From NCBI RefSeq assembly GCF_013626205.1, contig NZ_QHJE01000001.1, forward strand, positions 3,080,501 to 3,144,500: 64,000 nucleotides of DNA, written 5' to 3'. Under the pieces are notes generated by a model. That model searched no databases. It saw only the letters and a list, made by a program, of their open reading frames with translations, and was not told where the DNA came from. The DNA comes from Hyphomicrobium methylovorum (GTDB taxonomy: Bacteria; Pseudomonadota; Alphaproteobacteria; Rhizobiales; Hyphomicrobiaceae). The position numbers and the translations under genes are program-made. Positions 51,830 through 60,646 of this stretch are shown here, piece after piece (within the stretch, counting starts at the first letter, position 1; each line of letters starts with the position of its first letter).

Positions 51830-53116
51830 GTGTTCGATATCAAATGGATCAGGGATAACGCAGACGCGTTCGACAAGGCGCTGGCGCGGCGCGGGCTCGA
51901 GCCGCTTGCTGCCGGCCTCATTGCGCTGGATGACGCGCGCCGCACGACGCTGACGACGTTACAGGAGGCGCAGTCGCGCCGGAACGCGGCTTCGAAGGAA
52001 ATCGGCAAGGCCAAGGGCGCGAAGGACAACGCGACGGCCGACAAGCTGATGGCCGAAGTTGCCGATCTCAAGGACAAAATCGCGAAGGGCGAGGAAGACG
52101 AGCGCGATCTCGATGCCAAGATAAAGGCGGCGCTGGAAGTCATTCCCAACTTGCCGCGTGACGACGTTCCGGACGGCGCCGACGAGAAAGACAACGTCGA
52201 AGTGCGCAAGGTCGGAGAGCCCGGCAAATTCGATTTCACGCCGAAGCAGCATTTCGAGATCGGTGAAGCGCTGGGCCTCATGGACTTCGAGGCGGCGCAA
52301 AAGATTTCCGGTGCGAGGTTCGTTGCGTTGAAGGGCGCGCTGGCGCGGCTGGAGCGTGCGCTCGGCTGCTTCATGCTCGATCTGCATACCGATACGTTCG
52401 GGTATACCGAGGTGAACCCGCCGCTGCTGGTGAAGGATCACGCTGCATACGGAACCGGCAATCTGCCGAAGTTCGCGGAAGATCTTTTCAAGACGACGAA
52501 TGATTTCTGGCTTATTCCGACAGCGGAAGTTTCGCTGACGAACCTTGTTCGTGAGCAGATACTCGATGGCGTGCGCCTGCCGTTGCGCATGACGGCGTGG
52601 ACGCCGTGTTTCCGTTCCGAAGCGGGTGCAGCGGGGCGTGATACCCGCGGCATGATCCGCCAGCATCAGTTCGCCAAGGTCGAGTTGGTATCCGTCACGA
52701 CGCCGGAAGAGTCGCTCGCTGAACACGAGCGCATGACGGGCTGCGCGGAAGAGATTTTGAAGCGGCTCGGCCTGCCGTTCCGCACCGTTCTTCTGTGCAC
52801 CGGCGACATGGGATTTGCGTCGCAGAAAACTTACGATATCGAGGTTTGGCTGCCTGGGCAGAACGCATATCGCGAGATTTCGTCTTGCTCCGTCTGCGGC
52901 GATTTTCAAGCCCGCCGCATGGACGCGCGTTATCGCCCGAAGGATGGCGGCAAGCCCGTTTATGTTCACACGCTCAATGGCTCGGGGCTCGCCGTTGGGC
53001 GAACGCTGGTTGCCGTTCTCGAAAACTATCAGCAGGCGGATGGAAGCGTCGTAGTGCCTGAAGTCCTCAGGCCTTATATGGGCGGCCTGACGAAGATCGA
53101 GGCCGCGAAGGCATGA
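51830..53116 (+). CDS. serS: Seryl-tRNA synthetase
   Basis: A 428-residue class II synthetase. The start is a GTG giving [20 protein letters not shown], the standard N-terminus. A long antiparallel coiled-coil arm (residues about 30-100) follows, then the class II core with motif 2 ([20 protein letters not shown]) and motif 3 ([20 protein letters not shown]). Its stop overlaps the ATG of the next small gene by four bases. Confidence 0.96.
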   Translation: MFDIKWIRDNADAFDKALARRGLEPLAAGLIALDDARRTTLTTLQEAQSRRNAASKEIGKAKGAKDNATADKLMAEVADLKDKIAKGEEDERDLDAKIKAALEVIPNLPRDDVPDGADEKDNVEVRKVGEPGKFDFTPKQHFEIGEALGLMDFEAAQKISGARFVALKGALARLERALGCFMLDLHTDTFGYTEVNPPLLVKDHAAYGTGNLPKFAEDLFKTTNDFWLIPTAEVSLTNLVREQILDGVRLPLRMTAWTPCFRSEAGAAGRDTRGMIRQHQFAKVELVSVTTPEESLAEHERMTGCAEEILKRLGLPFRTVLLCTGDMGFASQKTYDIEVWLPGQNAYREISSCSVCGDFQARRMDARYRPKDGGKPVYVHTLNGSGLAVGRTLVAVLENYQQADGSVVVPEVLRPYMGGLTKIEAAKA

Positions 53117-53364
53117 CGAAGCTGGAGCCGTATGACGTCGTGATCATTGCGCCGGACTTCGAAGATGTGGAAGTTCGTGGCAAGTTGGGGCACGTTATCG
53201 GCGAAGTCACGGAAGATGGTATTGCTGTGTTCGTCTATGATTTGCAGCGGGTTTGGTGCTTGCACCCGAGCGACGTCACTGCGACGGGCGGACGCGATGT
53301 CGATGCGGAAACCAATCGCGGTTCCCCGATCCGCGTAAATAGCCAAGGCGAGATCATCAGCTAA
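53113..53364 (+). CDS. Small conserved-looking protein between serS and surE
   Basis: An 83-residue cytoplasmic protein with no signal peptide or membrane helix. It begins [19 protein letters not shown], then [20 protein letters not shown] and [18 protein letters not shown], suggesting an all-beta SH3-like fold with a single Trp-Cys pair. The start overlaps the serS stop (ATGA) and surE begins two bases after its stop, so it is firmly inside the operon and almost certainly translated. I cannot name the family. A weak resemblance to small immunity-type beta proteins was noted but not relied on. Confidence 0.75.
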   Translation: MTKLEPYDVVIIAPDFEDVEVRGKLGHVIGEVTEDGIAVFVYDLQRVWCLHPSDVTATGGRDVDAETNRGSPIRVNSQGEIIS

Positions 53365-53366
53365 TC

Positions 53367-54131
53367 ATGCGTATTCTCATCACCAACGACGACGGCGTGA
53401 ACGCGAAGGGTCTCGAGATCCTCAAGGCTATTGCGCTTGGCATCTCGCCGGATGTCTGGGTTGTTGCGCCGGAGACCAATCAGTCGGGCACCTCGCATTC
53501 GATGACGCTGCACACGCCGCTTCGTTTGCGTACACTTGATGACCGCACATTCGCAGTCGACGGCACGCCGACAGATAGCGTCATCATGGCGGTGCGCCAC
53601 CTGCTCAAGGCGCAGCCGCCGGATTTGATCCTGTCGGGTGTCAACCACGGATCAAACCTTGCCGAAGACATTACCTATTCCGGCACTGTCGCGGCTGCGA
53701 TGGAAGGTGCGCTGCTTGGTATTCGTTCCATCGCGCTCTCGCTGATGATGAGTTTCGAAGAGGGCGGCCGTCGCGCGATTTGGGATACGCCGCTCGCGCA
53801 TGCGCCGCAGCTCATCAAGAAGCTGATCGAGAAGAAGTGGAATCCGAACACGCTCATCAACGTCAATTTTCCGGACGTTGCGCCTGATGAAGTGAAGGGC
53901 GTCGCGGTGACGTCGCAAGGCGTTCGCGATCAGGCGCTGCTGAACATCGACAGCCGGAAAGATCCGTGGGGCACGCCTTACTTCTGGTTTGGATTCGAAC
54001 GGCGGAAATCGACTCTGGTTCCGGGTACGGATCTTGCGGCGATCGCAAAAAACAAAATTTCAGTCACGCCGTTGAGCCTTGATCTAACCGATCAGTCTGC
54101 TGCCAAAGCGCTGGCGCAGCGTCTGGGTTGA
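53367..54131 (+). CDS. surE: 5'-nucleotidase / survival protein SurE
   Basis: A 254-residue metal-dependent nucleoside monophosphatase. The diagnostic N-terminus RILITNDDGVNAKGLEIL holds the metal-binding Asp pair. WVVAPETNQSGTSHSMTLH and DGTPTDSVIMA complete the active-site region, with SGVNHGSNLAEDITYSGTVA following. In many relatives pcm follows surE; here a 276-base non-coding gap follows. Confidence 0.95.
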   Translation: MRILITNDDGVNAKGLEILKAIALGISPDVWVVAPETNQSGTSHSMTLHTPLRLRTLDDRTFAVDGTPTDSVIMAVRHLLKAQPPDLILSGVNHGSNLAEDITYSGTVAAAMEGALLGIRSIALSLMMSFEEGGRRAIWDTPLAHAPQLIKKLIEKKWNPNTLINVNFPDVAPDEVKGVAVTSQGVRDQALLNIDSRKDPWGTPYFWFGFERRKSTLVPGTDLAAIAKNKISVTPLSLDLTDQSAAKALAQRLG

Positions 54132-54407
54132 TTGTCTTTTTGACGGTTGCTTAGGCTTCGCAAAAGTCGCCGGAATGACGAAATCCGTCCGCGAATTAAG
54201 CGCAATTACCTCCTATTGAGATAACCATCGGACGGGCGGCTTTGCTCTCCCTTCCGGCACGACGTTTCATTTTTGCATGCCGTTCGCCTGGGGCAAGTGC
54301 AAGCGGCATGGCCTAAACACTTCCGATCAGGGGCGATCTTTTTGGCGGCGTTTACCTCTCATTAACCGGTTAAAGGTTAATAGATGGTGCGAGTAGAGGT
54401 GCGTACC
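54132..54407. promoter_or_regulatory. Gap between surE and the LysM/M23 gene, with TTAACC-type dyad
   Basis: No gene is visible in these 276 bases. Just before the next start codon lies the palindrome TTAACCGGTTAA (54362-54373) followed by AGGTTAA. TTAACC-type half-sites are used by CtrA-like regulators in alphaproteobacteria, although the spacing here does not match the standard nine-base consensus. It may be a promoter/operator for the lipoprotein gene. Confidence 0.4.
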
Positions 54408-56003
54408 ATGATCAGTTGTGTAGCCGTCGGCCGGCGCGGGCAGTTTAGCCTCAAGTCCGCAGGGGCCCTTTCGGTCATCGTTTTTGCCGGTCTTGCGATC
54501 GGTGGCTGTAGCGCAGACGTGACGCGCTTCGACAGCACGTCTTTCAGTTTCAATGATCCACCGCCTGTTCCATCCGAGCCAGTGCGCACGAGCGCGCTGA
54601 ACGACGGGTCTACCGTTTCACGGTCGTCTCCGCGTGGACCCTATGGCGCGGGTGCATCCTCGGTCGAGGTGGCGGCGCTTCCGGAGCCCGAAGGGGCCGG
54701 TTCGCAGTCGTATTCGTATCCTTCCTATTCGCCGTCGCGATCTGCGCCGTCGGTGGCGCCTGAGCGCGCCCCTTCGTATGAGCCCCGCCCGTTCGGCGCG
54801 CCGCGCCGCGATGGGTATTCGGCATCTACGCCGCCCGCTGCTCGTCCATCCGTAGCCAGCGGCCGGACCATCGATGTGCAGCCCGGCGATACGCTTTATG
54901 GCCTTTCGCGACGTCACGGCGTTTCGGTTGCTGCGCTCATGCAGGCCAATTCGCTCAGCAGTCCCAATCTGAGGCCGGGGCAGAAGCTTCAGCTTCCTAC
55001 CGACTCTGAAACTCCGAGCCGCAGCAGCGTGGCGGCTGCAAAAGCCGTCGAGTCCGCGCGTCCGGCTCCGGTTCCGCTTGCGGAGGCGTCAGCCGAAACC
55101 GTGTCGCGTTATGGCGGTACGTATACGGTGAAGCAGGGTGACTCGCTTTACGCCGTTGCGCGTGCGCACAACGTCAAATTCGCTGAGCTGCAAGAGGTCA
55201 ACGGGATCACCGATCCGCGGCGTGTGAAGCCTGGCACTGTTCTTCGTGTGCCTGGACGCGCTTCGGCCGAGCCGACGCATATGGCGGCTGCGGCACCTGT
55301 CGCCGCTCCATCCGCTTCGCCTCCGGCTTTCCAAAATCGTGACCGGAGCACGGAGCGCGCGGCTTCTCCAATCGTGCCGCCGATTGCAGCGGAAACGGAC
55401 TCGTCGACGTCCATGTCGTCTGCTGCACCCGGCACCACGACGCGGCCGACGATCATCAACAGTGAGCAGCGCGTTGCTGCTTTGACGGAAAACAAGGCGA
55501 ACGATGCGTCGCCCGAGCCGCAGCATTCCGCGCCGCGTGTTGAAGCACCGGTCGCTGCTGCGCCTGCGCCGAAGGAAGAAAAGGTCGCTCTGGCCGCGCC
55601 GACGGGCACCGCTGTTGTCGATGGCGTGAAATTGCGCTGGCCGACAACGGGCCGGATCATCGCCGGTTTTGGCGGGCGTCCGGATGGCACGCATAACGAT
55701 GGCATCAATCTTTCGGTGCCGCTCGGAACGGAAATTCACGCTGCGGAATCTGGCGTCGTTGCTTACGCGGGAAGCGAGCTCAAGGGGTATGGCAATCTCG
55801 TTCTGCTGCGTCACGACAACGGCTGGGTAACGGCTTACGCGCATAACGACGAAATGCTCGTGAAGCACGGCGACAAGGTCAAGCGCGGGCAGGTGATCTC
55901 TCGTGCTGGAAAGACGGGTTCGGTCGATCAACCGCAGATTCACTTCGAATTGCGTCAGGGGTCGAAGCCGGTCGATCCGCTGCCTTATCTCGAACGGCTC
56001 TGA
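54408..56003 (+). CDS. LysM/M23-domain lipoprotein, NlpD-like amidase activator
   Basis: A 531-residue lipoprotein. The signal peptide ends in lipobox LAIGGC (Cys34). Two LysM domains follow (about 154-198, IDVQPGDTLYGLSRRHGVS; about 238-282, YTVKQGDSLYAVARAHNVK), then a long linker and a C-terminal M23/LytM domain (about 410-525). The LytM zinc site is broken: HNDGINL where active enzymes have H-x-x-x-D, and QIHFEL where they have HxH. Such degenerate LytM proteins activate septal amidases and do not cut peptidoglycan themselves. ATG 54408 is preferred over 54384 because GAGG lies at good spacing. Confidence 0.88.
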   Translation: MISCVAVGRRGQFSLKSAGALSVIVFAGLAIGGCSADVTRFDSTSFSFNDPPPVPSEPVRTSALNDGSTVSRSSPRGPYGAGASSVEVAALPEPEGAGSQSYSYPSYSPSRSAPSVAPERAPSYEPRPFGAPRRDGYSASTPPAARPSVASGRTIDVQPGDTLYGLSRRHGVSVAALMQANSLSSPNLRPGQKLQLPTDSETPSRSSVAAAKAVESARPAPVPLAEASAETVSRYGGTYTVKQGDSLYAVARAHNVKFAELQEVNGITDPRRVKPGTVLRVPGRASAEPTHMAAAAPVAAPSASPPAFQNRDRSTERAASPIVPPIAAETDSSTSMSSAAPGTTTRPTIINSEQRVAALTENKANDASPEPQHSAPRVEAPVAAAPAPKEEKVALAAPTGTAVVDGVKLRWPTTGRIIAGFGGRPDGTHNDGINLSVPLGTEIHAAESGVVAYAGSELKGYGNLVLLRHDNGWVTAYAHNDEMLVKHGDKVKRGQVISRAGKTGSVDQPQIHFELRQGSKPVDPLPYLERL

Positions 56004-56057
56004 CGAATTCACTTGGCTTGGGGCAGCCATTTGCTGCGCTGGCATAGAGGGAAACTT

Positions 56058-56087
56058 GAGCCGGATCTCCTGATCCGGCTCTTTTTT
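56058..56087 (+). terminator. Strong intrinsic terminator ending the argS-to-NlpD series
   Basis: GAGCCGGATC (56058-56067) and GATCCGGCTC (56072-56081) form a perfect 10-bp stem with loop TCCT, then six T. It sits between the rightward lipoprotein gene and the leftward DUF815 gene and may serve both. Confidence 0.9.
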
Positions 56088-56111
56088 ATTTTACGCGATG
56101 GACTGCAGCGT

Positions 56112-56978
56112 TCAGCTCACGTCCGCTGGTTTTCCGAGGCGGCCCGCAAGATCCTGAACGTACTGCCAGGCAACGCGGCCAGAACGTGAGCCGCGTGTCA
56201 TTGCCCATTCAAGCGCGTCACGCTCCAACTCCGCGCTATCGATCGGAAGTGCGAGATGCGAAACGTAACTGCGGACCATGGCGAGATAGTCGTCCTGGCT
56301 GGCGTTATGAAATCCGAGCCACAGACCGAAGCGATCCGACAGCGAGACTTTTTCTTCCGTCGCTTCTGCCGGATTGATGGCCGTTGAGCGTTCGTTTTCG
56401 ATCATATCGCGCGGCATCAGGTGACGGCGATTTGACGTTGCGTAGAAGATGACGTTTTTCGGCCGGCCTTCGATGCCGCCTTCGAGAACGGCCTTCAGCG
56501 ATTTGTAGCTGGTGTCGTCGTGATCGAAGGACAGGTCGTCGCAGAACACGATGAAGCGGTATGGCGCGGCCTTCAAATAGGCGAGGCAGCGGGGAAGGGT
56601 CGAGATGTCCTCGCGGTGAATCTCGATCAGCTTCAGCTTGCCGCCTGCTGCAGCCTGGGATTCTGCGTGCGCCGCTTTGACGAGGCTGGATTTCCCCATG
56701 CCGCGGGCGCCCCATAGCAGCGCATTGTTGGCTGGGAGGCCGGCGGCGAAGCGGCGGGTATTGTCGAGCAGGATGACGGACGTGCGATCGATGCCGCGCA
56801 GCAGACTGAGCGGTACACGGTTCACCTCGTGGACGGGTTCTAAACCGAAACCGTCCGGCTGCCAGACGAACGCGTCGGCGGCCGTAAAATCGGGGGTTGC
56901 CATTGCGGGTGCGGCAAGACGGTCAAGCGCTGCGGCGATCCGTTCGAGGAGGGGAGTGATGGATTCTGCGTCGCTCAT
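56112..56978 (-). CDS. DUF815-family ATP-binding protein
   Basis: A 288-residue AAA-like P-loop ATPase of the DUF815 family. Walker A is in LLWGARGMGKSSLVKA, the Walker B-like acidic pair in YRFIVFCDDLSFDHDD, then the family stretch KAVLEGGIEGRPKNVIFYAT with SNRRHLMPRDM. The sensor/arginine-finger region is EEKVSLSDRFGLWLGFH. The function is not established; it is usually described as a predicted ATPase. The ATG with first base 56978 gives MSDAESITPLL; an open frame to 57341 is not supported. It is divergent from yajC. Confidence 0.85.
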   Translation of the reverse strand: MSDAESITPLLERIAAALDRLAAPAMATPDFTAADAFVWQPDGFGLEPVHEVNRVPLSLLRGIDRTSVILLDNTRRFAAGLPANNALLWGARGMGKSSLVKAAHAESQAAAGGKLKLIEIHREDISTLPRCLAYLKAAPYRFIVFCDDLSFDHDDTSYKSLKAVLEGGIEGRPKNVIFYATSNRRHLMPRDMIENERSTAINPAEATEEKVSLSDRFGLWLGFHNASQDDYLAMVRSYVSHLALPIDSAELERDALEWAMTRGSRSGRVAWQYVQDLAGRLGKPADVS

Positions 56979-57197
56979 CTGTGGTCCTGTGGGGGCTTTC
57001 AAGGCGAACAGCGTCTTTAGGCGCTTGAATCTCCAATGCCAACGGCAAATGAGGCCCGTAGAATCGATGTTTGCCATGTTGCAAATGGGTGGCTGGACAC
57101 TATAGTCCGGCCAGAATTTGGCGCCGTCCTCTCCCTGAGGTTCACGCTCTCGGGCGCGGCCGCTTTTTCCGTTCACATCCAAAGGATCCCATAGCAA

Positions 57198-57536
57198 ATG
57201 TTTTCGACCCCAGCTTTCGCTCAGGCTGCCGCAGCGAATCCGCTCGATCCCCTTGGTGGTCTGATGATCCCGATGCTGGCGATGCTGGCAATCTTCTATT
57301 TCTTCCTGATCCGGCCGCAGTCGCAGCGGGCGAAACAGCATCGTGATCGTGTCAGCGCCGTACGCCGCGGCGATACCGTCGTTACGGCTGGCGGCATGAT
57401 CGGCAAGGTTTTGAAATCATCCGACACGAGCGATGAGATCGAAGTTGAGCTCGCGGAAAATTTCCGGGTGCGGATCGTCAAGAGCACGCTGCTGGATGTT
57501 CGTTCGAAGAGCGAACCTGTCAAAGACGCAACGTGA
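57198..57536 (+). CDS. yajC: Preprotein translocase subunit YajC
   Basis: A 112-residue accessory subunit of SecDF-YajC. One N-terminal membrane helix (MLAMLAIFYFFLIRPQSQRA with the hallmark FLIRPQ) and a cytoplasmic domain (RRGDTVVTAGGMIGKV). It starts the yajC-secD-secF operon; secD is 86 bases downstream. Confidence 0.95.
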   Translation: MFSTPAFAQAAAANPLDPLGGLMIPMLAMLAIFYFFLIRPQSQRAKQHRDRVSAVRRGDTVVTAGGMIGKVLKSSDTSDEIEVELAENFRVRIVKSTLLDVRSKSEPVKDAT

Positions 57537-57622
57537 TTTTGCTGCCGAGGGCATGCGAAGATAATTCCGCCGCTGCTCGCCGTTCGTTCTGAGATACTCG
57601 CAAGACGAGAGATTACATTCCG

Positions 57623-59245
57623 ATGTTGCATTTCACGCGCGCGAAAATACTAGCTATCGTACTGACCTGCTTGGCAGGCTTGATTGTTGCGCTGCCCAAT
57701 TTCTTTTCGAAGTCGACTGTTGAATCGTGGCCTTGGTTCATGCCCAAGCATCAGCTCGCGCTGGGCCTCGACTTGCAGGGTGGTGCGCATCTTCTGCTCG
57801 CCATGGACCAGGACGAGATCAAGAAGGACTGGATCAACAATCTCAGGGATGAATCGCGCAAGGTATTGCGCGAAGCCAAGATTGGTTTTGCGGGGATCGG
57901 CACGCAAGGTCTGACGCAGCTCGTCATCAAGCTTGCAAAACCCGAAGAACGCGACGCGGCGATCAAGGCACTCAACAAGGTGCGCCAGCCGCTCGGAAGC
58001 ATGCTTATGGGCGGCGGCGGATACGACGTCGACGTGTTTGCAGGGCCAGATCCGAGCACGGTCATCGTTCGCGAAAGCGAGCAAGGTATCCGGCAGCGTG
58101 TTTCCAACGCCGCTTCTGCTTCGATCGAAACGGTGAACCGGCGCGTCAACAACCTCGGCACGTCGGAATCGACGATCGTTCGCCAGGGCGCCGACCGGAT
58201 CCTGATCCAGTTTCCGGGTCTTACCGACACCAAGGAGCTGAAGAAGCTGATCGGCGAGACCGCGAAGCTGACGTTCCACGAAGTGCATCCTTCGATGTCG
58301 GGCGAAGACGCGAAGCTTGGGACGGTGCCGCCAGGATACAAAATCTTCCCCAGCGACAAGAGCGAAGGCGGCGGCGACTATCTGCTGCGTGAACAGCCCG
58401 TCGTTCAGGGTGAAGACCTGGCCGACGCACAGCCCGGTTTCGACAGCCGCACCGGTGAAGCGGTGATCAACTTCCGCTTCAATCAGGCTGGTGCGCGCAA
58501 GTTCGGTAACTTCACGAAGGACCACGTTGGACGGCCGTTCGCGATCGTCCTCGATAATAAGGTTCTTTCGGCTCCGGTGATCCGCGAACCCATCCTCGGC
58601 GGGTCGGGCCAGATCTCCGGCAATTTCACCGTCGAGAGCACGAACACGCTGGCTGTGCAGCTTCGCTCCGGCTCGCTGCCGACGAAGCTCACAATCGTTG
58701 AAGAACGCACCGTCGGACCGTCGCTCGGCGCGGACTCGATTTCAGCGGGCAAGGATGCAGGCTTGATCGGCGGCATCGCCGTCGTCTGTCTGACAATTCT
58801 CGCGTATGGCACGTTCGGCATCTTCGCGGTCGTCGGACTTCTCGTGCACTTGATACTCACGATCGCGCTCATGACGCTGATCGGATCGACGATGACGTTG
58901 CCCGGTATTGCGGGTCTCGTGCTCGGCGTTGCGATGGCCGTCGACGCGAACGTCCTTGTCTATGAGCGTATTCGAGAAGAGCTGCGTGTGGGCAAATCAC
59001 CTGTCAGCGCAATCGATGCGGGCTTCGCGCGCGCATTCATCACCATCGCCGACAGCCAGCTAACGACGCTTGCTTGCGCCATCATCATGTTCTGGCTTGG
59101 CTCGGGTCCGATCCGCGGCTTCGCGGTGACGCTGACCATCGGCATTCTGACGTCGATTTTTGCGTCGGTTACCGTCGTGCGTCTGCTCATCTGGTATTGG
59201 CTCAAGGCTCAGCCGAAGGGCCAGAAGATTACTGTTCCGGTTTAG
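57623..59245 (+). CDS. secD: Protein translocase subunit SecD
   Basis: A 540-residue RND-type membrane protein that uses the proton motive force to pull exported proteins through SecYEG. TM1 near the N-terminus, then LALGLDLQGGAHLLLAMD, a large periplasmic P1 domain (IRQRVSNAASASIETVNRRV), and five C-terminal helices with GVAMAVDANVLVYERIREEL holding the functional Asp. It precedes secF by ten bases. Confidence 0.96.
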   Translation: MLHFTRAKILAIVLTCLAGLIVALPNFFSKSTVESWPWFMPKHQLALGLDLQGGAHLLLAMDQDEIKKDWINNLRDESRKVLREAKIGFAGIGTQGLTQLVIKLAKPEERDAAIKALNKVRQPLGSMLMGGGGYDVDVFAGPDPSTVIVRESEQGIRQRVSNAASASIETVNRRVNNLGTSESTIVRQGADRILIQFPGLTDTKELKKLIGETAKLTFHEVHPSMSGEDAKLGTVPPGYKIFPSDKSEGGGDYLLREQPVVQGEDLADAQPGFDSRTGEAVINFRFNQAGARKFGNFTKDHVGRPFAIVLDNKVLSAPVIREPILGGSGQISGNFTVESTNTLAVQLRSGSLPTKLTIVEERTVGPSLGADSISAGKDAGLIGGIAVVCLTILAYGTFGIFAVVGLLVHLILTIALMTLIGSTMTLPGIAGLVLGVAMAVDANVLVYERIREELRVGKSPVSAIDAGFARAFITIADSQLTTLACAIIMFWLGSGPIRGFAVTLTIGILTSIFASVTVVRLLIWYWLKAQPKGQKITVPV

Positions 59246-59255
59246 GAGACGCGCC

Positions 59256-60230
59256 GTGCTTATGAAATACGTACCCGTCTTCAAGGGGATGGACTTCTTT
59301 CCCCATGACCTCCGGCTTCCGTTCATGCGTTACAAGGGCGCTGCTCTGATCGGGTCGATCGTGGCGATGGCGATTGCGCTCGGTTTGTGCGCGGTCATGG
59401 GTCTGAACTACGGCGTCGATTTTAAGGGCGGCTCGCTGATCGAACTCAGAGCCAAGACCGGCAATGCCGACGTTAGCGCGCTGCGCACGAAGCTCAATGC
59501 GCTCGGTGTCGGCAACGTGCAGATCCAGGAATTCGGATCTCCTGCCGACGTTCTGGTCCGCCTCGAAGAGCAGCCGGGAGGCGAACTCGCGCAGCAGGCC
59601 AGCGTCAAGAAAGTAACGGAAGCCATCTCCGCCGACTATACGGAGCGGCGTGTCGAGGTCGTCGGACCGGCGGTTTCGAGTGAACTCCGGATGACCGGTT
59701 TCATAGCGGTTGCGGCGGGTATTCTCGCGATCGTCGGATACGTCTGGTTCCGGTTCGAATGGCAATTCGCGGTCGGTGCGGTCTTATCGCTGACGCATGA
59801 CGTCGTGGTGGTTGCCGGTATCTTCGCGCTCTTCCAGTTCGAGTTCGATTTGTCGACGGTCGCGGCGCTGCTGACCATTCTTGGATATTCGGTCAACGAT
59901 ACCGTCGTCGTGTCGGACCGTATTCGAGAGAACTTGCGCAAGTTCAAGAAAATGGAGCTGAACGAGCTTCTCAATCTGTCGATTAACGAAACGCTTTCGC
60001 GCACCATTCTTACGGGTATGACGGCAATCGCGGTGCTTCTCTCGCTCTATATCTTCGGCGGCGAAGTCATCCGCAGCTTCAATCTCGCCATGCTGCTCGG
60101 CGTGATCATCGGCACGTATTCGTCGATCTTTATCGCGGCGCCGCTGCTTGGATACCTGGGCGTCAAGCGCGACTGGAGCGATGCGCTCGCGAAGGCCGTT
60201 GCATCAGGAAAGACCAAGGCGAAGGCCTAA
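59256..60230 (+). CDS. secF: Protein translocase subunit SecF
   Basis: A 324-residue partner of SecD. The N-terminal GLNYGVDFKGGSLIEL and the helix-4 motif LLTILGYSVNDTVVVSDRIR and NETLSRTILTGMTA are typical. The start is taken as GTG 59256, seven bases after AGGAG; ATG 59262 is two codons further. The C-terminus is short. The two genes after it are closely spaced and probably in the same transcript. Confidence 0.95.
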   Translation: MLMKYVPVFKGMDFFPHDLRLPFMRYKGAALIGSIVAMAIALGLCAVMGLNYGVDFKGGSLIELRAKTGNADVSALRTKLNALGVGNVQIQEFGSPADVLVRLEEQPGGELAQQASVKKVTEAISADYTERRVEVVGPAVSSELRMTGFIAVAAGILAIVGYVWFRFEWQFAVGAVLSLTHDVVVVAGIFALFQFEFDLSTVAALLTILGYSVNDTVVVSDRIRENLRKFKKMELNELLNLSINETLSRTILTGMTAIAVLLSLYIFGGEVIRSFNLAMLLGVIIGTYSSIFIAAPLLGYLGVKRDWSDALAKAVASGKTKAKA

Positions 60231-60249
60231 TGGCCGGAGGCCGCCCCGA

Positions 60250-60627
60250 ATGACCGATGCGGGTGCGCGCTACCCTTACGAGACCGCCGTTACGGCTTAT
60301 GGTAACGGCGGTTTTCGTTTTGCTGAAATGAGTCACCGCGGGTCGATCCTTTGCCTGCCGAGTGGGATTTACGCGTGGGAACCGCGCGATGGCGCAGCGC
60401 TGACGGTTGAAGATTTCACTTTCCCGCTGTCTCTGCTGACGCCGCCGATCACGCTGCTTCTCGGTACAGGCGCGCAGCAGCAATGGCCGCATGAACAGGT
60501 TTATGCGGCATTCGCCGATGCCGGGATCGGCATCGAGCCGATGTCGACGGGCGCAGCGGCTCGGACCTACAACATATTGATCGCGGAAAAGCGTCCGATT
60601 GCGGCGGCGCTGATCGCGGTTGATTGA
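60250..60627 (+). CDS. Mth938/NDUFAF3-like domain protein
   Basis: A 125-residue protein of the Mth938-like (DUF498) fold: GNGGFRFAEMSHRGSILCLP, WEPRDGAALTVEDFTFPLSL, then ITLLLGTGAQQQWPHEQVYA and STGAAARTYNILIAEKRPIA. Its mitochondrial homologue NDUFAF3 helps assemble respiratory complex I. It lies 19 bases after secF, consistent with the known link between this family and membrane-protein insertion genes. The bacterial function is not firmly known. Confidence 0.88.
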   Translation: MTDAGARYPYETAVTAYGNGGFRFAEMSHRGSILCLPSGIYAWEPRDGAALTVEDFTFPLSLLTPPITLLLGTGAQQQWPHEQVYAAFADAGIGIEPMSTGAAARTYNILIAEKRPIAAALIAVD

Positions 60628-60646
60628 AGCCGTGCCGGAGATCGGC

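Noticed and set aside
53113-53364. Small immunity-protein (Imm31-like) assignment for the serS-surE gene
   Set aside because: Only a vague resemblance in the beta-rich middle; no toxin gene nearby, and the operon context is housekeeping.
57650-58525. A 291-codon minus-strand open frame opposite secD
   Set aside because: Antisense to conserved SecD; no signal, domain or ribosome site that convinces.
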